Shown here one piece after another: positions 1-7,409 of a DNA stretch of 64,000 nt. Source of the stretch: Pseudomonas sp. P5_109 (GTDB lineage: Bacteria > Pseudomonadota > Gammaproteobacteria > Pseudomonadales > Pseudomonadaceae). The number at the start of each line of letters is the position of its first letter. The first letter of the stretch is position 1. The stretch covers positions 6,106,501 through 6,170,500 of the forward strand of contig NZ_CP125380.1 in NCBI RefSeq assembly GCF_034009455.1, in the 5' to 3' direction. A model generated the notes under the pieces. That model was not told the origin of the DNA, did no database searches, and saw only the letters and a list, made by a program, of their open reading frames with translations. A program made the position numbers and the translations under genes.

Positions 1-707
1 AATGGCCCGGTGTAGCCGCTCTTGATGATTGGCGCGAGGAACCCCGGCAAGTCGAATTCACCCTGGCCCGGGAAGCAGCGAAAATGCCGGCTCCACTCCA
101 GCACGTCCATGGCCAGGATCGGCGCGTCGGCCATTTGCACGAAGAAAATCTTGTCGCCGGGAATCTCGGCGATGGCACTTGGATCACCCTTGAGCGACAA
201 GGTGTGAAAACTGTCCAACAGCACGCCCAGGCTTGGGTGATCGGCCTGGCGCACGATGTTCCACACCTGTTGATAGGTGTTCACATGCCGGCCCCAGGCC
301 AGCGCTTCGTAACCGATACGCAGGCCGCGTGCCCCGGCGTGCTCAGCCAGCAGTCGCAGATCGTCGACCAGAATCTGTTCATCACCGATGGACTCGGCCG
401 AGGTGTTGCTGCACACCAGCACCAAGTCGGTGCCCAGTTCCTGCATCAAGTCGAATTTGCGCTCGGCGCGCTCCAGGTTGCGCGACAGCCGGTCACGTCG
501 ACAGCCTTCGAAATCACGGAAAGGTTGAAACAGGGTGATGGCGATCCCGAGATCGGCGCACATCTGTTTAATTTCCCGCGGGCTGCCGTCGTAGTAGAGA
601 AGGTCGTTTTCGAAAATCTCGACGCCGTCGAACCCGGCGGCGGCAATGGCTTCGAGTTTTTCCGGCAGGGTACCGCTCAAGGATACGGTGGCAATGGAAC
701 GCTGCAT
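1..707 (-). CDS. quiC: 3-dehydroshikimate dehydratase, N-terminal part (cut by window edge)
   Basis: The first 235 codons read as the sugar-phosphate-isomerase-like TIM barrel of QuiC/AsbF-type 3-dehydroshikimate dehydratase, which converts 3-dehydroshikimate to protocatechuate. The metal ligands known for this family are visible at the expected positions: Glu134 in GYEALAWGR, Asp165 in VLLDSFHTL and Gln191 in FVQMADAP; the fourth ligand, near residue 239, lies beyond the window edge. Pseudomonas homologues carry a second, HPPD-like domain that would also lie outside. The start is ATG at 707 (MQRSIATVSL). The gene is divergent from an MFS transporter, with a PcaR-like palindrome between them. 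Confidence 0.9.
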   Translation of the reverse strand, partial: MQRSIATVSLSGTLPEKLEAIAAAGFDGVEIFENDLLYYDGSPREIKQMCADLGIAITLFQPFRDFEGCRRDRLSRNLERAERKFDLMQELGTDLVLVCSNTSAESIGDEQILVDDLRLLAEHAGARGLRIGYEALAWGRHVNTYQQVWNIVRQADHPSLGVLLDSFHTLSLKGDPSAIAEIPGDKIFFVQMADAPILAMDVLEWSRHFRCFPGQGEFDLPGFLAPIIKSGYTGP

Positions 708-760
708 ATTTCGACTCCCGGTGGTGGAGGCAATCTTGTTAGGGACATCGCACGCTTTTG

Positions 761-832
761 CAGGAGCCCGGCATACCGGCGACGGCGAGGGCGATCTCGC
801 GGACGCTATCGCCGGCAAGCCGGGCTCCTACA
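761..832. repeat. Degenerate REP doublet (REPIN)
   Basis: The left arm GCAGGAGCCCGGC and right arm GCCGGCAAGCCGGGCTCCTAC form an imperfect inverted pair of the GTAGGAGC family seen throughout this window. The left copy is diverged. Confidence 0.75.
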
Positions 833-913
833 GGGATCGTGTTTAGCTTTGAGTGAATTATTGGCTGCGCGATCCCACACAGCAATTTAAAGTGTACTAC
901 CCAGTTAGTTTTG

Positions 914-930
914 TGTTCGATTATCGAACA
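914..930. promoter_or_regulatory. Perfect 8-1-8 palindrome resembling a PcaR/IclR-family operator
   Basis: TGTTCGATTATCGAACA is a perfect inverted repeat. Read on the minus strand it contains GTTCGATAATCGAAC, which differs at two positions from the P. putida PcaR site as I recall it (GTTCGATAATCGCAC). It sits between quiC, whose product is protocatechuate, and the MFS gene, so control by PcaR or a related IclR protein is a reasonable inference. Confidence 0.65.
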
Positions 931-1060
931 AAATGGTAGTTGGCGAATTGACGATTTTTTGTCCACTGCCCAACATCGACCACACATTGAGTCCGAACTC
1001 GCAGCACCGGCCGCGATGTCCAAAACACCAAATAACAAATTCAAAAAACGGGTGGTACAT

Positions 1061-2398
1061 ATGCTTCCTTCCCAAAGCTCACGCATGGCTCCGGCCATGA
1101 GCGTCACTGCCGGCGGTATCGGCGACAAAATCCGCGGCGCCATGGCAGTCGGCAAGACCCGTTGGGGCATGCTGGCGCTGGTGTTTTTCGCCACCACCCT
1201 CAACTACATCGACCGCGCCGCCCTGGGCGTGATGCAACCCATCCTGGCCAAGGAAATGAGCTGGACGGCGATGGACTACGCCAACATCAACTTCTGGTTC
1301 CAGGTCGGCTACGCCATCGGTTTCGTATTGCAGGGCCGCCTGATCGACCGGGTCGGCGTCAAACGCGTGTTCTTCTGCGCCGTGCTGCTCTGGAGCCTGG
1401 CGACCGGCGCCCATGGCCTGGCCACTTCGGCGGTCGGCTTCATGGTCTGCCGCTTCATCCTCGGCCTGACCGAAGCCGCGAACTACCCGGCTTGCGTGAA
1501 AACCACGCGCCTGTGGTTCCCGGCCGGCGAGCGCGCCGTGGCCACCGGCATTTTCAACGCTGGCACCAACGTCGGTGCGATGTTCACCCCGATGCTGCTG
1601 CCACTGATCCTGCACGTCTGGGGCTGGCAAGCCGCGTTCCTGTGCATGTCGGCACTGGGCGGGATCTGGCTGGTACTCTGGGGCCTGAAGTACTTCAACC
1701 CGGAAGACCACCCGAGCGTCAAACAGTCGGAGCTGGACTACATCCAGAATGAAGTCGAACCGGAACAAACCCGCGTGCCGTTCTCGAAAATCCTGCGCAT
1801 GCGCGGCACCTGGGCCTTCGCCCTCGCCTACTCGATGACCGCCCCGGTGTTCTGGTTCTACCTGTACTGGCTACCGCCGTTCCTCAACCAGCAATACAAC
1901 CTGGGCATCAACGTGACCCAGATGGGCATTCCGCTGATCATCATCTACCTCACTGCCGACTTCGGCAGCGTTGGCGGCGGCATCCTTTCCTCGTTCCTGA
2001 TCGGCCGCGGCGTCAACCCGATCAAGGCGCGACTGATGTCCATGTTCCTGTTTGCCTGCTGCATCATCGGCGTGATCATGGCGGCCGGCTCCAGCAACCT
2101 GTGGGTCGCGGTGGCCGCCATCTCCCTGGCCATCGGCGCGCACCAGGCCTGGACCGCGAACATCTGGAGCCTGGTGATGGACTACACGCCCAAGCACATG
2201 ATGAGTACGGTGTTCGGCTTCGGTGGCATGTGCGCGGCGATTGGCGGGATGTTCATGACCCAGTTGGTCGGCCATATCCTGACCGTCACCAACAACAACT
2301 ACACAGTGCTGTTCACCCTGATCCCGGCGATGTACTTCATCGCGCTGACCTGGATGTACTTCATGGCACCCCGCAAGATTCCGCAAGTAGAAGGCTGA
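1061..2398 (+). CDS. MFS transporter, anion:cation symporter (ACS) type
   Basis: This 445-residue protein has twelve predicted hydrophobic segments. The typical ACS-family start is visible (NYIDRAALGVMQP after the first helix), as is the RLIDRVGVKRV loop between helices 2 and 3. Such carriers take up organic anions such as hexuronates, galactarate or aromatic acids by proton symport. I chose ATG 1061; an upstream extension to 911 would be composed of AT-rich promoter sequence. The divergent quiC suggests an acid feeding dehydroshikimate, such as quinate or shikimate; this is inference. A strong terminator follows 12 bases after the stop. Confidence 0.85.
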   Translation: MLPSQSSRMAPAMSVTAGGIGDKIRGAMAVGKTRWGMLALVFFATTLNYIDRAALGVMQPILAKEMSWTAMDYANINFWFQVGYAIGFVLQGRLIDRVGVKRVFFCAVLLWSLATGAHGLATSAVGFMVCRFILGLTEAANYPACVKTTRLWFPAGERAVATGIFNAGTNVGAMFTPMLLPLILHVWGWQAAFLCMSALGGIWLVLWGLKYFNPEDHPSVKQSELDYIQNEVEPEQTRVPFSKILRMRGTWAFALAYSMTAPVFWFYLYWLPPFLNQQYNLGINVTQMGIPLIIIYLTADFGSVGGGILSSFLIGRGVNPIKARLMSMFLFACCIIGVIMAAGSSNLWVAVAAISLAIGAHQAWTANIWSLVMDYTPKHMMSTVFGFGGMCAAIGGMFMTQLVGHILTVTNNNYTVLFTLIPAMYFIALTWMYFMAPRKIPQVEG

Positions 2399-2409
2399 TG
2401 TTCCCTCAG

Positions 2410-2441
2410 CGCAGGCCCGATCCCGGGCCTGCGTTTTTTTT
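2410..2441 (+). terminator. Rho-independent terminator of the MFS gene
   Basis: A 10-bp perfect stem (CGCAGGCCCG / CGGGCCTGCG) with loop ATCC is followed directly by eight T residues. Confidence 0.95.
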
Positions 2442-2479
2442 GGTTCTTTCACTGTTCCTTTTCGACCGGACGCGGTCTC

Positions 2480-3272
2480 GTAGGAGCTGGCTTGCCAGCG
2501 ATGGTCGTTAACGGAAACGCGCATGAACTGGATAAACGCGGCGCACTGGAGTCCATCGCCAGCAAGCCGGCTCCTACAGTTTGGTGTTCACATCATTTCG
2601 ACTCGGACGCGGTCCCTTGTAGGAGCTGGCTTGCCAGCGATGGTCGTTAACGAAAACGCGCATGAACTGGATAAACGCGGCGCACTTGAGTCCATCGCCA
2701 GCAAGCCGGCTCCTACAGTTTGGTGTTCACATCATTTCGACTCGGACGCGGTGTTTTGTAGGAGCTGGCTTGCCAGCGATGGTCGTTAACGGAAACGCGC
2801 ATGAACTGGATAAACGCGGCGCACTGGAGTCCATCGCCAGCAAGCCGGCTCCTACAGTTTGATGTTCACATCATGTCGACTCGGACGCGGTGTTTTGTAG
2901 GAGCTGGCTTGCCAGCGATGGTCGTTAACGAAAACGCGTATGAATTGGATAAACGCGGCGCACTGGAGTCCATCGCCAGCAAGCCGGCTCCTACAGTTTG
3001 GTGTTCACACTATTTCGACTGGAACGCGGTCCCTTGTAGGAGCTGGCTTGCCAGCGATGGTCGTTAACGAAAACGCGCATGAACTGGATAAACGCGGCGC
3101 ACTTGAGTCCGCCGCCAGCAAGCCGGCTCCTACAGTTTGGTGTTCACACTATTTCGACTCGGGCGCGGTCCCTTGTAGGAGCTGGCTTGCCAGCGATGGT
3201 CGTTAACGATGACGCGTGTGAACCGGATAAACGCGGCGCACTGGAGTCCATCGCCAGCAAGCCGGCTCCTAC
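2480..3272. repeat. Tandem array of six REPINs, 139-bp period
   Basis: Six copies of a REP doublet (GTAGGAGCTGGCTTGCCAGC and its inverted partner GCCAGCAAGCCGGCTCCTAC, about 98 bp apart end to end) alternate with five spacers of about 41 bp containing GTTCACA(T/C)(C/T)AT and ACGCGGT. The forward arms start at 2480, 2619 and then every 139 bp to 3175. Copies differ by few substitutions, for example the fifth right arm begins CCGCCGCC. This fills the gap between the MFS terminator and the DMT gene; short frames in it are repeat artefacts. Confidence 0.95.
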
Positions 3273-3292
3273 GATTTCCCAGGACTTCCTGA

Positions 3293-4174
3293 TTAACCTT
3301 TGCGGCTTTGCTGCCAGGCCGCGGCCAACCCGCTGCAGCAGATCACGGCAATACCGAGCACGGTGGTCAGTGTCGGCGTGTGGGAAAAAAGCAGCCAGCC
3401 CAGCAGACCCGCGAAGATGATCTGGCAATAGCTGAACGGTGCCAATAGTGCCGGTGCCGCGAGGCGGAAAGCCTGGGTCAGGAACAGGTGAGCCGTCATC
3501 CCGCAGGCACCCAGCGCCAGCATCATCGCGCCGTGTACCAGATTCGGCGTCTGCCAGAAGAACGGCACCAGCGCACTCATCACCAGCGTATTGCACAAGC
3601 CTGCGAAAAAGTTGCTGGTGGTTGGGCTATCGATCTCGCTGAGCTTGCGCGTCAGCAGTTGATAGAAGCAGAAAAACAATGCCGAGCAGAACGGCAGCAA
3701 CACCGCCGGGGTAAACAGGTCTCCGCCTGGGTGAACGATGATCAGCACCCCGCTGAAACCGAAAATCACCGCCAGCCATTGTCCCCGCGTCACCCGCTCG
3801 CCAAGCAGCGGAACCGACAACGCGGTCACCAGCACCGGAGCGAGGAAGTTGACCGAGGTGGCCTCGGCCAGCGGGATGTACATCAGCCCCGTGGTGAAAA
3901 ACAGACTGGTGCCCAGCAAACACAGCGCCCGGGTCACCTGCATTAACGGCCGTTTTGTACGCAGCACCCCCAGCCCGGACTGCGGCAGGAAAATCCCGGC
4001 CATCAACAAGGTGTGAACCACGTAACGCGCCCACACCACCATGACAATGGGATAGAAACCCGAGAGGTATTTGGAAAAGGCATCGTGGCTGGAAAACAGG
4101 AAGGTTGCGACAACGATCAGCAGGATCCCTTTGAAGGGCTGATTGACGCCGGAAAGCGGGGTGCTGACGGTCAT
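3293..4174 (-). CDS. DMT/EamA-family transporter
   Basis: A 293-residue integral membrane protein with about ten hydrophobic segments arranged as two EamA repeats (roughly residues 15-145 and 160-285). The first repeat has the common SSHDAFSKYLSGFYP and EATSVNFLAPVL patterns. DMT proteins export or import small metabolites in the inner membrane; the substrate cannot be told from sequence. It lies downstream of, and in the same direction as, the TIM-barrel and Gfo/Idh genes, separated from them by a REP doublet, so it may be the distal gene of that transcription unit. Confidence 0.8.
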   Translation of the reverse strand: MTVSTPLSGVNQPFKGILLIVVATFLFSSHDAFSKYLSGFYPIVMVVWARYVVHTLLMAGIFLPQSGLGVLRTKRPLMQVTRALCLLGTSLFFTTGLMYIPLAEATSVNFLAPVLVTALSVPLLGERVTRGQWLAVIFGFSGVLIIVHPGGDLFTPAVLLPFCSALFFCFYQLLTRKLSEIDSPTTSNFFAGLCNTLVMSALVPFFWQTPNLVHGAMMLALGACGMTAHLFLTQAFRLAAPALLAPFSYCQIIFAGLLGWLLFSHTPTLTTVLGIAVICCSGLAAAWQQSRKG

Positions 4175-4208
4175 TGGGTTTCCTTACTTGAAATCAAAAG
4201 CATCACCT

Positions 4209-4306
4209 GTAGGAGCGAGCTTGCTCGCGATGGTCGTCAACGATGATGATGGCCGCCTGGACAAACACGGCGCCCTCACGTCCATCGCGAGCAAGCTCGC
4301 TCCTAC
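4209..4306. repeat. REP doublet (REPIN)
   Basis: Inverted arms GTAGGAGCGAGCTTGCTCGC and GCGAGCAAGCTCGCTCCTAC flank a short spacer. The location is between the DMT gene start and the upstream isomerase gene stop. Confidence 0.9.
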
Positions 4307-4329
4307 AAGCGAAAGGTGCGCAGCAGCAC

Positions 4330-5145
4330 TTATAGCCGCGCCAACAATTCCCGGGTTTTATCCAGTGCCATCTGCGCCCGATCCAATCCACTCACACCCT
4401 GCTCCAGCAACTGCAGGGTGGGAATCTCCAGGCTCAACGGTATGCCAGCCGGCAAACCGCGCAACAACCCCGGCAGGTCGCAATCGCCATCACCGGGAAA
4501 ACGCCGTTCGTTACGCGCCTGACGCAAGATTTCCGCCATATCGCCAGGCCGTGGCCCTGCGACGTCACACAACTGTGCATACCGTAACCGTGAGGGGGCA
4601 ACTTTGACCAGTTCTTCCAACCGTGATCCAGAGCGGTCGAAGTGAAAGGCGTCGACCAACACTGCGCCGTTTTCACGCCCGGCGTTTTCCACGATACGCG
4701 CAGCTTGTTGAAGATTGCGCGCATCGGTCCAGGGCATGAACTCCAGATGCGGGTGCAGCCCATAGACTGCCGCCAGATCACAGAGCTCGGCAAAATGCTC
4801 CGTCAGCCGCTGTTCGTCAGGATCGTTACCGGCCACCAGCAATTCACTGGCACCGAACTCGGCACCCACCGCGAGGATTTTCTCGAAATCGGCGACGACG
4901 GTTTCCGGCTTGAGCCGCAGGATTTCGACGTCCAGCACCCCAATACCGGTGGCGCGCAGACGCGCCAGGGTCTGGCGCCGCAATTCGTGGTCGGCCACCA
5001 GGGAAAAATGGTGCTCCTCAGGGGTTGCCGGTACCAGGCGCAAGCCGACATGGCTGTACCCGGCCCGCGCGGCGACCTCGACCATGTCGGGCGGTGACAA
5101 CTCCAGCACGGTCAGGCTGGCCAGGGAGAAGATTCGCTCGCTCAT
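4330..5145 (-). CDS. Sugar phosphate isomerase/epimerase-like TIM-barrel protein
   Basis: The 271-residue product belongs to the AP-endonuclease-2/xylose-isomerase-like TIM-barrel family: HLEFMPWTD, VLVDAFHFDRSG, QLCDVAGPRPG and PLSLEIPTLQ carry the likely Glu, Asp/His, Gln and Glu metal ligands. Members isomerise or epimerise sugars and inosose derivatives or dehydrate cyclic acids. The start is ATG 5145, preceded by GAGGG at 8 bases; an in-frame TTG at 5151 would overlap the upstream stop. Only two bases separate this start from the stop of the Gfo/Idh gene, so the two are translationally coupled. The actual substrate is unknown. Confidence 0.8.
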   Translation of the reverse strand: MSERIFSLASLTVLELSPPDMVEVAARAGYSHVGLRLVPATPEEHHFSLVADHELRRQTLARLRATGIGVLDVEILRLKPETVVADFEKILAVGAEFGASELLVAGNDPDEQRLTEHFAELCDLAAVYGLHPHLEFMPWTDARNLQQAARIVENAGRENGAVLVDAFHFDRSGSRLEELVKVAPSRLRYAQLCDVAGPRPGDMAEILRQARNERRFPGDGDCDLPGLLRGLPAGIPLSLEIPTLQLLEQGVSGLDRAQMALDKTRELLARL

Positions 5146-5147
5146 GC

Positions 5148-6203
5148 TCAACCCTCGATCAAGGATGGCGCGCAGGCACGCCCGGTTTCGGCGGCTTCGC
5201 GGATGGCTTCGATCAGCGCCAACGTACGCGCGGCATCGGCGGCACTCACCAGCGGCTCGACCTCCCGGCGCGCAACGCGCACGAAGTGCTGCAACTGCAA
5301 ACGCAGGGCTTCATCGGCACTGAAGTTTTCCTGGGTTGCCAGCAACGGTTGATGCCAGCCGCCGTCGACTTCGTTGTAGTGCCAGCGTTTAAGCTGCGGA
5401 ATGCTCAGCGCCCCACCTGTCCCGGCCAGCAGGTAGCAGGGTTGATCAGGATGACGCGGGTACACCGGGTTCTCCCCCGAATCCAGCTCCCAACTCCAGG
5501 GCGCAGCCACCGCATCGGAGCCGGTCAGGCTGCCCAGCGCACCGTTGTCGAATTGCAACAACACCGCCGCGCAATCCTCGTTGGCAAACCCGCGAATGGC
5601 GTTGCTGGTGATGGCCTGAACCTGACGCACTTCACCGCACAAATGCCGCAGCAGATCGAGGTCGTGGATCAGATTGGTCAGCAACATCCCCGCACCGGCC
5701 TCGCGGCGCCAGGGTGTTTCGAAATAGCTGTCGGGCTTGCGCAACTGCCAGAGCGCCGTGACCGTGGTCAGCCGACCCAGTGCGCCGCTGTGGATAAGTT
5801 CATGGGCGCGGACGATCAGCGGATTGTGGCGACGATGATGTCCGACCAGTACCGGAACGCCACTCGCCTTCGAGGCAGCCACCAACTCCCTGGCTTCATC
5901 CAGGTGCACGCCCACCGGTTTTTCCAGCAGTACCGGCACACCGGCCGCGAGGCAATCGAGGGCCGAGCTGACGTGCAGCGTGTTCGGGTTGGCGACGATG
6001 ACGGCGTCCGGCTTCGCCTGCTCCAGCATCTGGCGATGATCGGCGAAATACGCCACATCCCATTGCGCCGCAAGTCTTGCTGCCTGTGGCCCGGGATCGG
6101 CCACGGCGCACAAGGTCGCTTCGGTCATGGATTGCAGATGCTGGTAATGCTGCTGGCCCATGTTGCCAGCACCAATCAAAGCGATGCGAAGTGGCGAATT
6201 CAA
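5148..6203 (-). CDS. Gfo/Idh/MocA-family NAD(P)-dependent oxidoreductase
   Basis: A 351-residue protein. Residues 5-25 form the Rossmann fold with IALIGAGNMGQQH; the family EKP motif is present in LLEKPVGVHLDEA; the C-terminal domain contains NLIHDLDLLRHLCG with the conserved catalytic His/Asp region. Such enzymes oxidise hydroxyl groups of sugars, inositols and related polyols. The start is TTG at 6203: no ATG is nearby and AAGAGGA lies 7 bases upstream. A 15-bp palindrome related to the one before the FAD dehydrogenase lies about 50-60 bases upstream, linking it to the IclR regulator. Confidence 0.85.
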   Translation of the reverse strand: MNSPLRIALIGAGNMGQQHYQHLQSMTEATLCAVADPGPQAARLAAQWDVAYFADHRQMLEQAKPDAVIVANPNTLHVSSALDCLAAGVPVLLEKPVGVHLDEARELVAASKASGVPVLVGHHRRHNPLIVRAHELIHSGALGRLTTVTALWQLRKPDSYFETPWRREAGAGMLLTNLIHDLDLLRHLCGEVRQVQAITSNAIRGFANEDCAAVLLQFDNGALGSLTGSDAVAAPWSWELDSGENPVYPRHPDQPCYLLAGTGGALSIPQLKRWHYNEVDGGWHQPLLATQENFSADEALRLQLQHFVRVARREVEPLVSAADAARTLALIEAIREAAETGRACAPSLIEG

Positions 6204-6251
6204 GATACGGTCCTCTTGTGAATGTTATTGGAGCGATGAATTCCAATAATT

Positions 6252-6266
6252 TAGAACCTGGTTCCA
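6252..6266 (-). promoter_or_regulatory. Putative IclR-family operator, copy 1
   Basis: On the minus strand this reads TGGAACCAGGTTCTA. It matches the palindrome at 7368-7382 at 12 of 15 positions and keeps the TGGAA / TTC(C/T)A arms. It lies just upstream of the Gfo/Idh gene, transcribed leftward. Confidence 0.55.
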
Positions 6267-6370
6267 GATTCTCACACAGAGCCATTCTGAAAGTGTTCGA
6301 ACAGCGCACAGCTTCTCAAGCTGAACGCTGTTCAAAGTGTGGGTGCAACTGTCATCACCATGACACTCCG

Positions 6371-6443
6371 CCATCGCTGGCAAGCCAGCTCCTACAGGGG
6401 ACTGCAGGCAGACACAAATCCCGGGATAGCCCGCTCCCACAAG
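6371..6443. repeat. Mismatched REP pair
   Basis: A full REP arm (CCATCGCTGGCAAGCCAGCT followed by CCTACA) is followed by the fragment AGCCCGCTCCCACA of a different sub-type in the same orientation. It looks like a decayed or mosaic REPIN between the IclR stop and the Gfo/Idh promoter. Confidence 0.7.
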
Positions 6444-6457
6444 GGATTTCGGCGCTT

Positions 6458-7234
6458 TTAGTTGAACAACTCCGACGCCAGACTTGCCGCCGACAACTCC
6501 TCGGTAAACGCCAACAGCAACGGCGCCAGCTCATGCAACCTCGCCCCCGGCATCCGCGCACTCGGCCCGGCAATGCTGAGCACGCCGATCACCCGTCCAT
6601 CGGCGGGATGGCGCACTACGGCCGCAATTGCCGAAGTGCCGACCGCCGAGCTCTCCTCGACCCAGGCGTAGCCCTGCTCCCGCGCCAGGCGCAGGCGTTC
6701 AAGCAATTCGATGTTCGAGCGCGGCGCGTTCGGTCCCACATGTTCCGGCACCTGCGCGCCCTGCCGTTCCACCAGCGACAAGGCTTCGGCATCGCTCATG
6801 CACGCCAGCCACGCATGCCCCGAGGCGGTGTAGAACAACGGCGCATCGCGGCCCATGTCCGGGTCGTAACGCAGACCGGAACGGGCGCCCTGGGACTTGG
6901 CGATCCAGGTCTGACGCTCGCCATCGATCACACCCAGGCGGACCAGCTCGCCGGTTTCCTGAGCCAGGCGGTCAAGCACCGGCTGCACGATGTCGGCACC
7001 GCTGCTCGACAGGTAGCGGAAACCCATCGCCACCAGTTTGGTCGAGAGGTGATAACGCAAATTGTCCGGATTCTGCCGCACGTAACCGAGACGGATCAGC
7101 TCGGCCAGCAGGCGATGAGTCGCGCTCTTGGGGATGTCCAGTTGCTCCGCCAGGGTCTGCATCGGCAGGCCACGGGGATCGCTGGTGAGGCTTTCGAGCA
7201 CACTGAAAACACGTTCGATCTGACTGCCGGCCAT
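6458..7234 (-). CDS. IclR-family transcriptional regulator
   Basis: This 258-residue protein has an N-terminal winged helix (residues about 5-65, QTLAEQLDIPKSATHRLLAE as the helix-turn-helix) and a C-terminal IclR ligand domain (GMGRDAPL-type PDMGRDAPLFYTASGHAWLA, and the final VIGVLSIAGPSARM). ATG 7234 is preferred over GTG 7246 because GGAAG lies 5 bases before it. It sits between the leftward Gfo/Idh operon and the rightward FAD dehydrogenase operon, and similar palindromes lie before both, so it is their likely regulator. The ligand is probably the pathway substrate or an intermediate. Confidence 0.9.
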   Translation of the reverse strand: MAGSQIERVFSVLESLTSDPRGLPMQTLAEQLDIPKSATHRLLAELIRLGYVRQNPDNLRYHLSTKLVAMGFRYLSSSGADIVQPVLDRLAQETGELVRLGVIDGERQTWIAKSQGARSGLRYDPDMGRDAPLFYTASGHAWLACMSDAEALSLVERQGAQVPEHVGPNAPRSNIELLERLRLAREQGYAWVEESSAVGTSAIAAVVRHPADGRVIGVLSIAGPSARMPGARLHELAPLLLAFTEELSAASLASELFN

Positions 7235-7301
7235 GGTCGCTTCCACGCAAAATTTGCTCGATTCTAGAAGACAACAGCACGAATGCGAAATCTGGAACTG
7301 T

Positions 7302-7316
7302 GCGTTCGATAACCGC
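7302..7316. promoter_or_regulatory. Half-conserved PcaR-like site upstream of the IclR gene
   Basis: GCGTTCGATAACCGC contains GTTCGATAACCG, matching the minus-strand reading of the 914-930 palindrome (GTTCGATAATCG) at 11 of 12 positions. It could be an autoregulatory site or chance. Confidence 0.35.
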
Positions 7317-7367
7317 CCGCTTTACGCCCTCCAGACTTGTTTGGCTTCATCTGCTTCTTATATTTTC

Positions 7368-7382
7368 TGGAACTAGATTCCA
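7368..7382 (+). promoter_or_regulatory. Putative IclR-family operator, copy 2
   Basis: TGGAACTAGATTCCA has perfect 5-bp arms (TGGAA / TTCCA) around CTAGA. It ends 27 bases before the ATG of the FAD dehydrogenase gene. It is similar to the site at 6252-6266. Confidence 0.6.
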
Positions 7383-7409
7383 AAACAATAGAACACCGGA
7401 GTTCAAACA

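Larger units (their letters stand above)
708..1060. promoter_or_regulatory. Divergent intergenic region between quiC and MFS transporter
   Basis: This 353-bp gap holds a degenerate REP pair (761-832) next to quiC and a perfect 17-bp palindrome (914-930) closer to the transporter. A TTGACG hexamer lies at 948-953 on the plus strand, but no convincing -10 follows it. The rest is AT-richer than the surroundings and I see no gene in it. Confidence 0.6.

Noticed and set aside
2480..3272. Regular 139-bp repeats could be taken for a CRISPR array or a small repeat protein
   Set aside because: Each unit is an inverted REP doublet, spacers are alike rather than unique, no cas gene is near, and the overlapping short frames simply follow the repeat.
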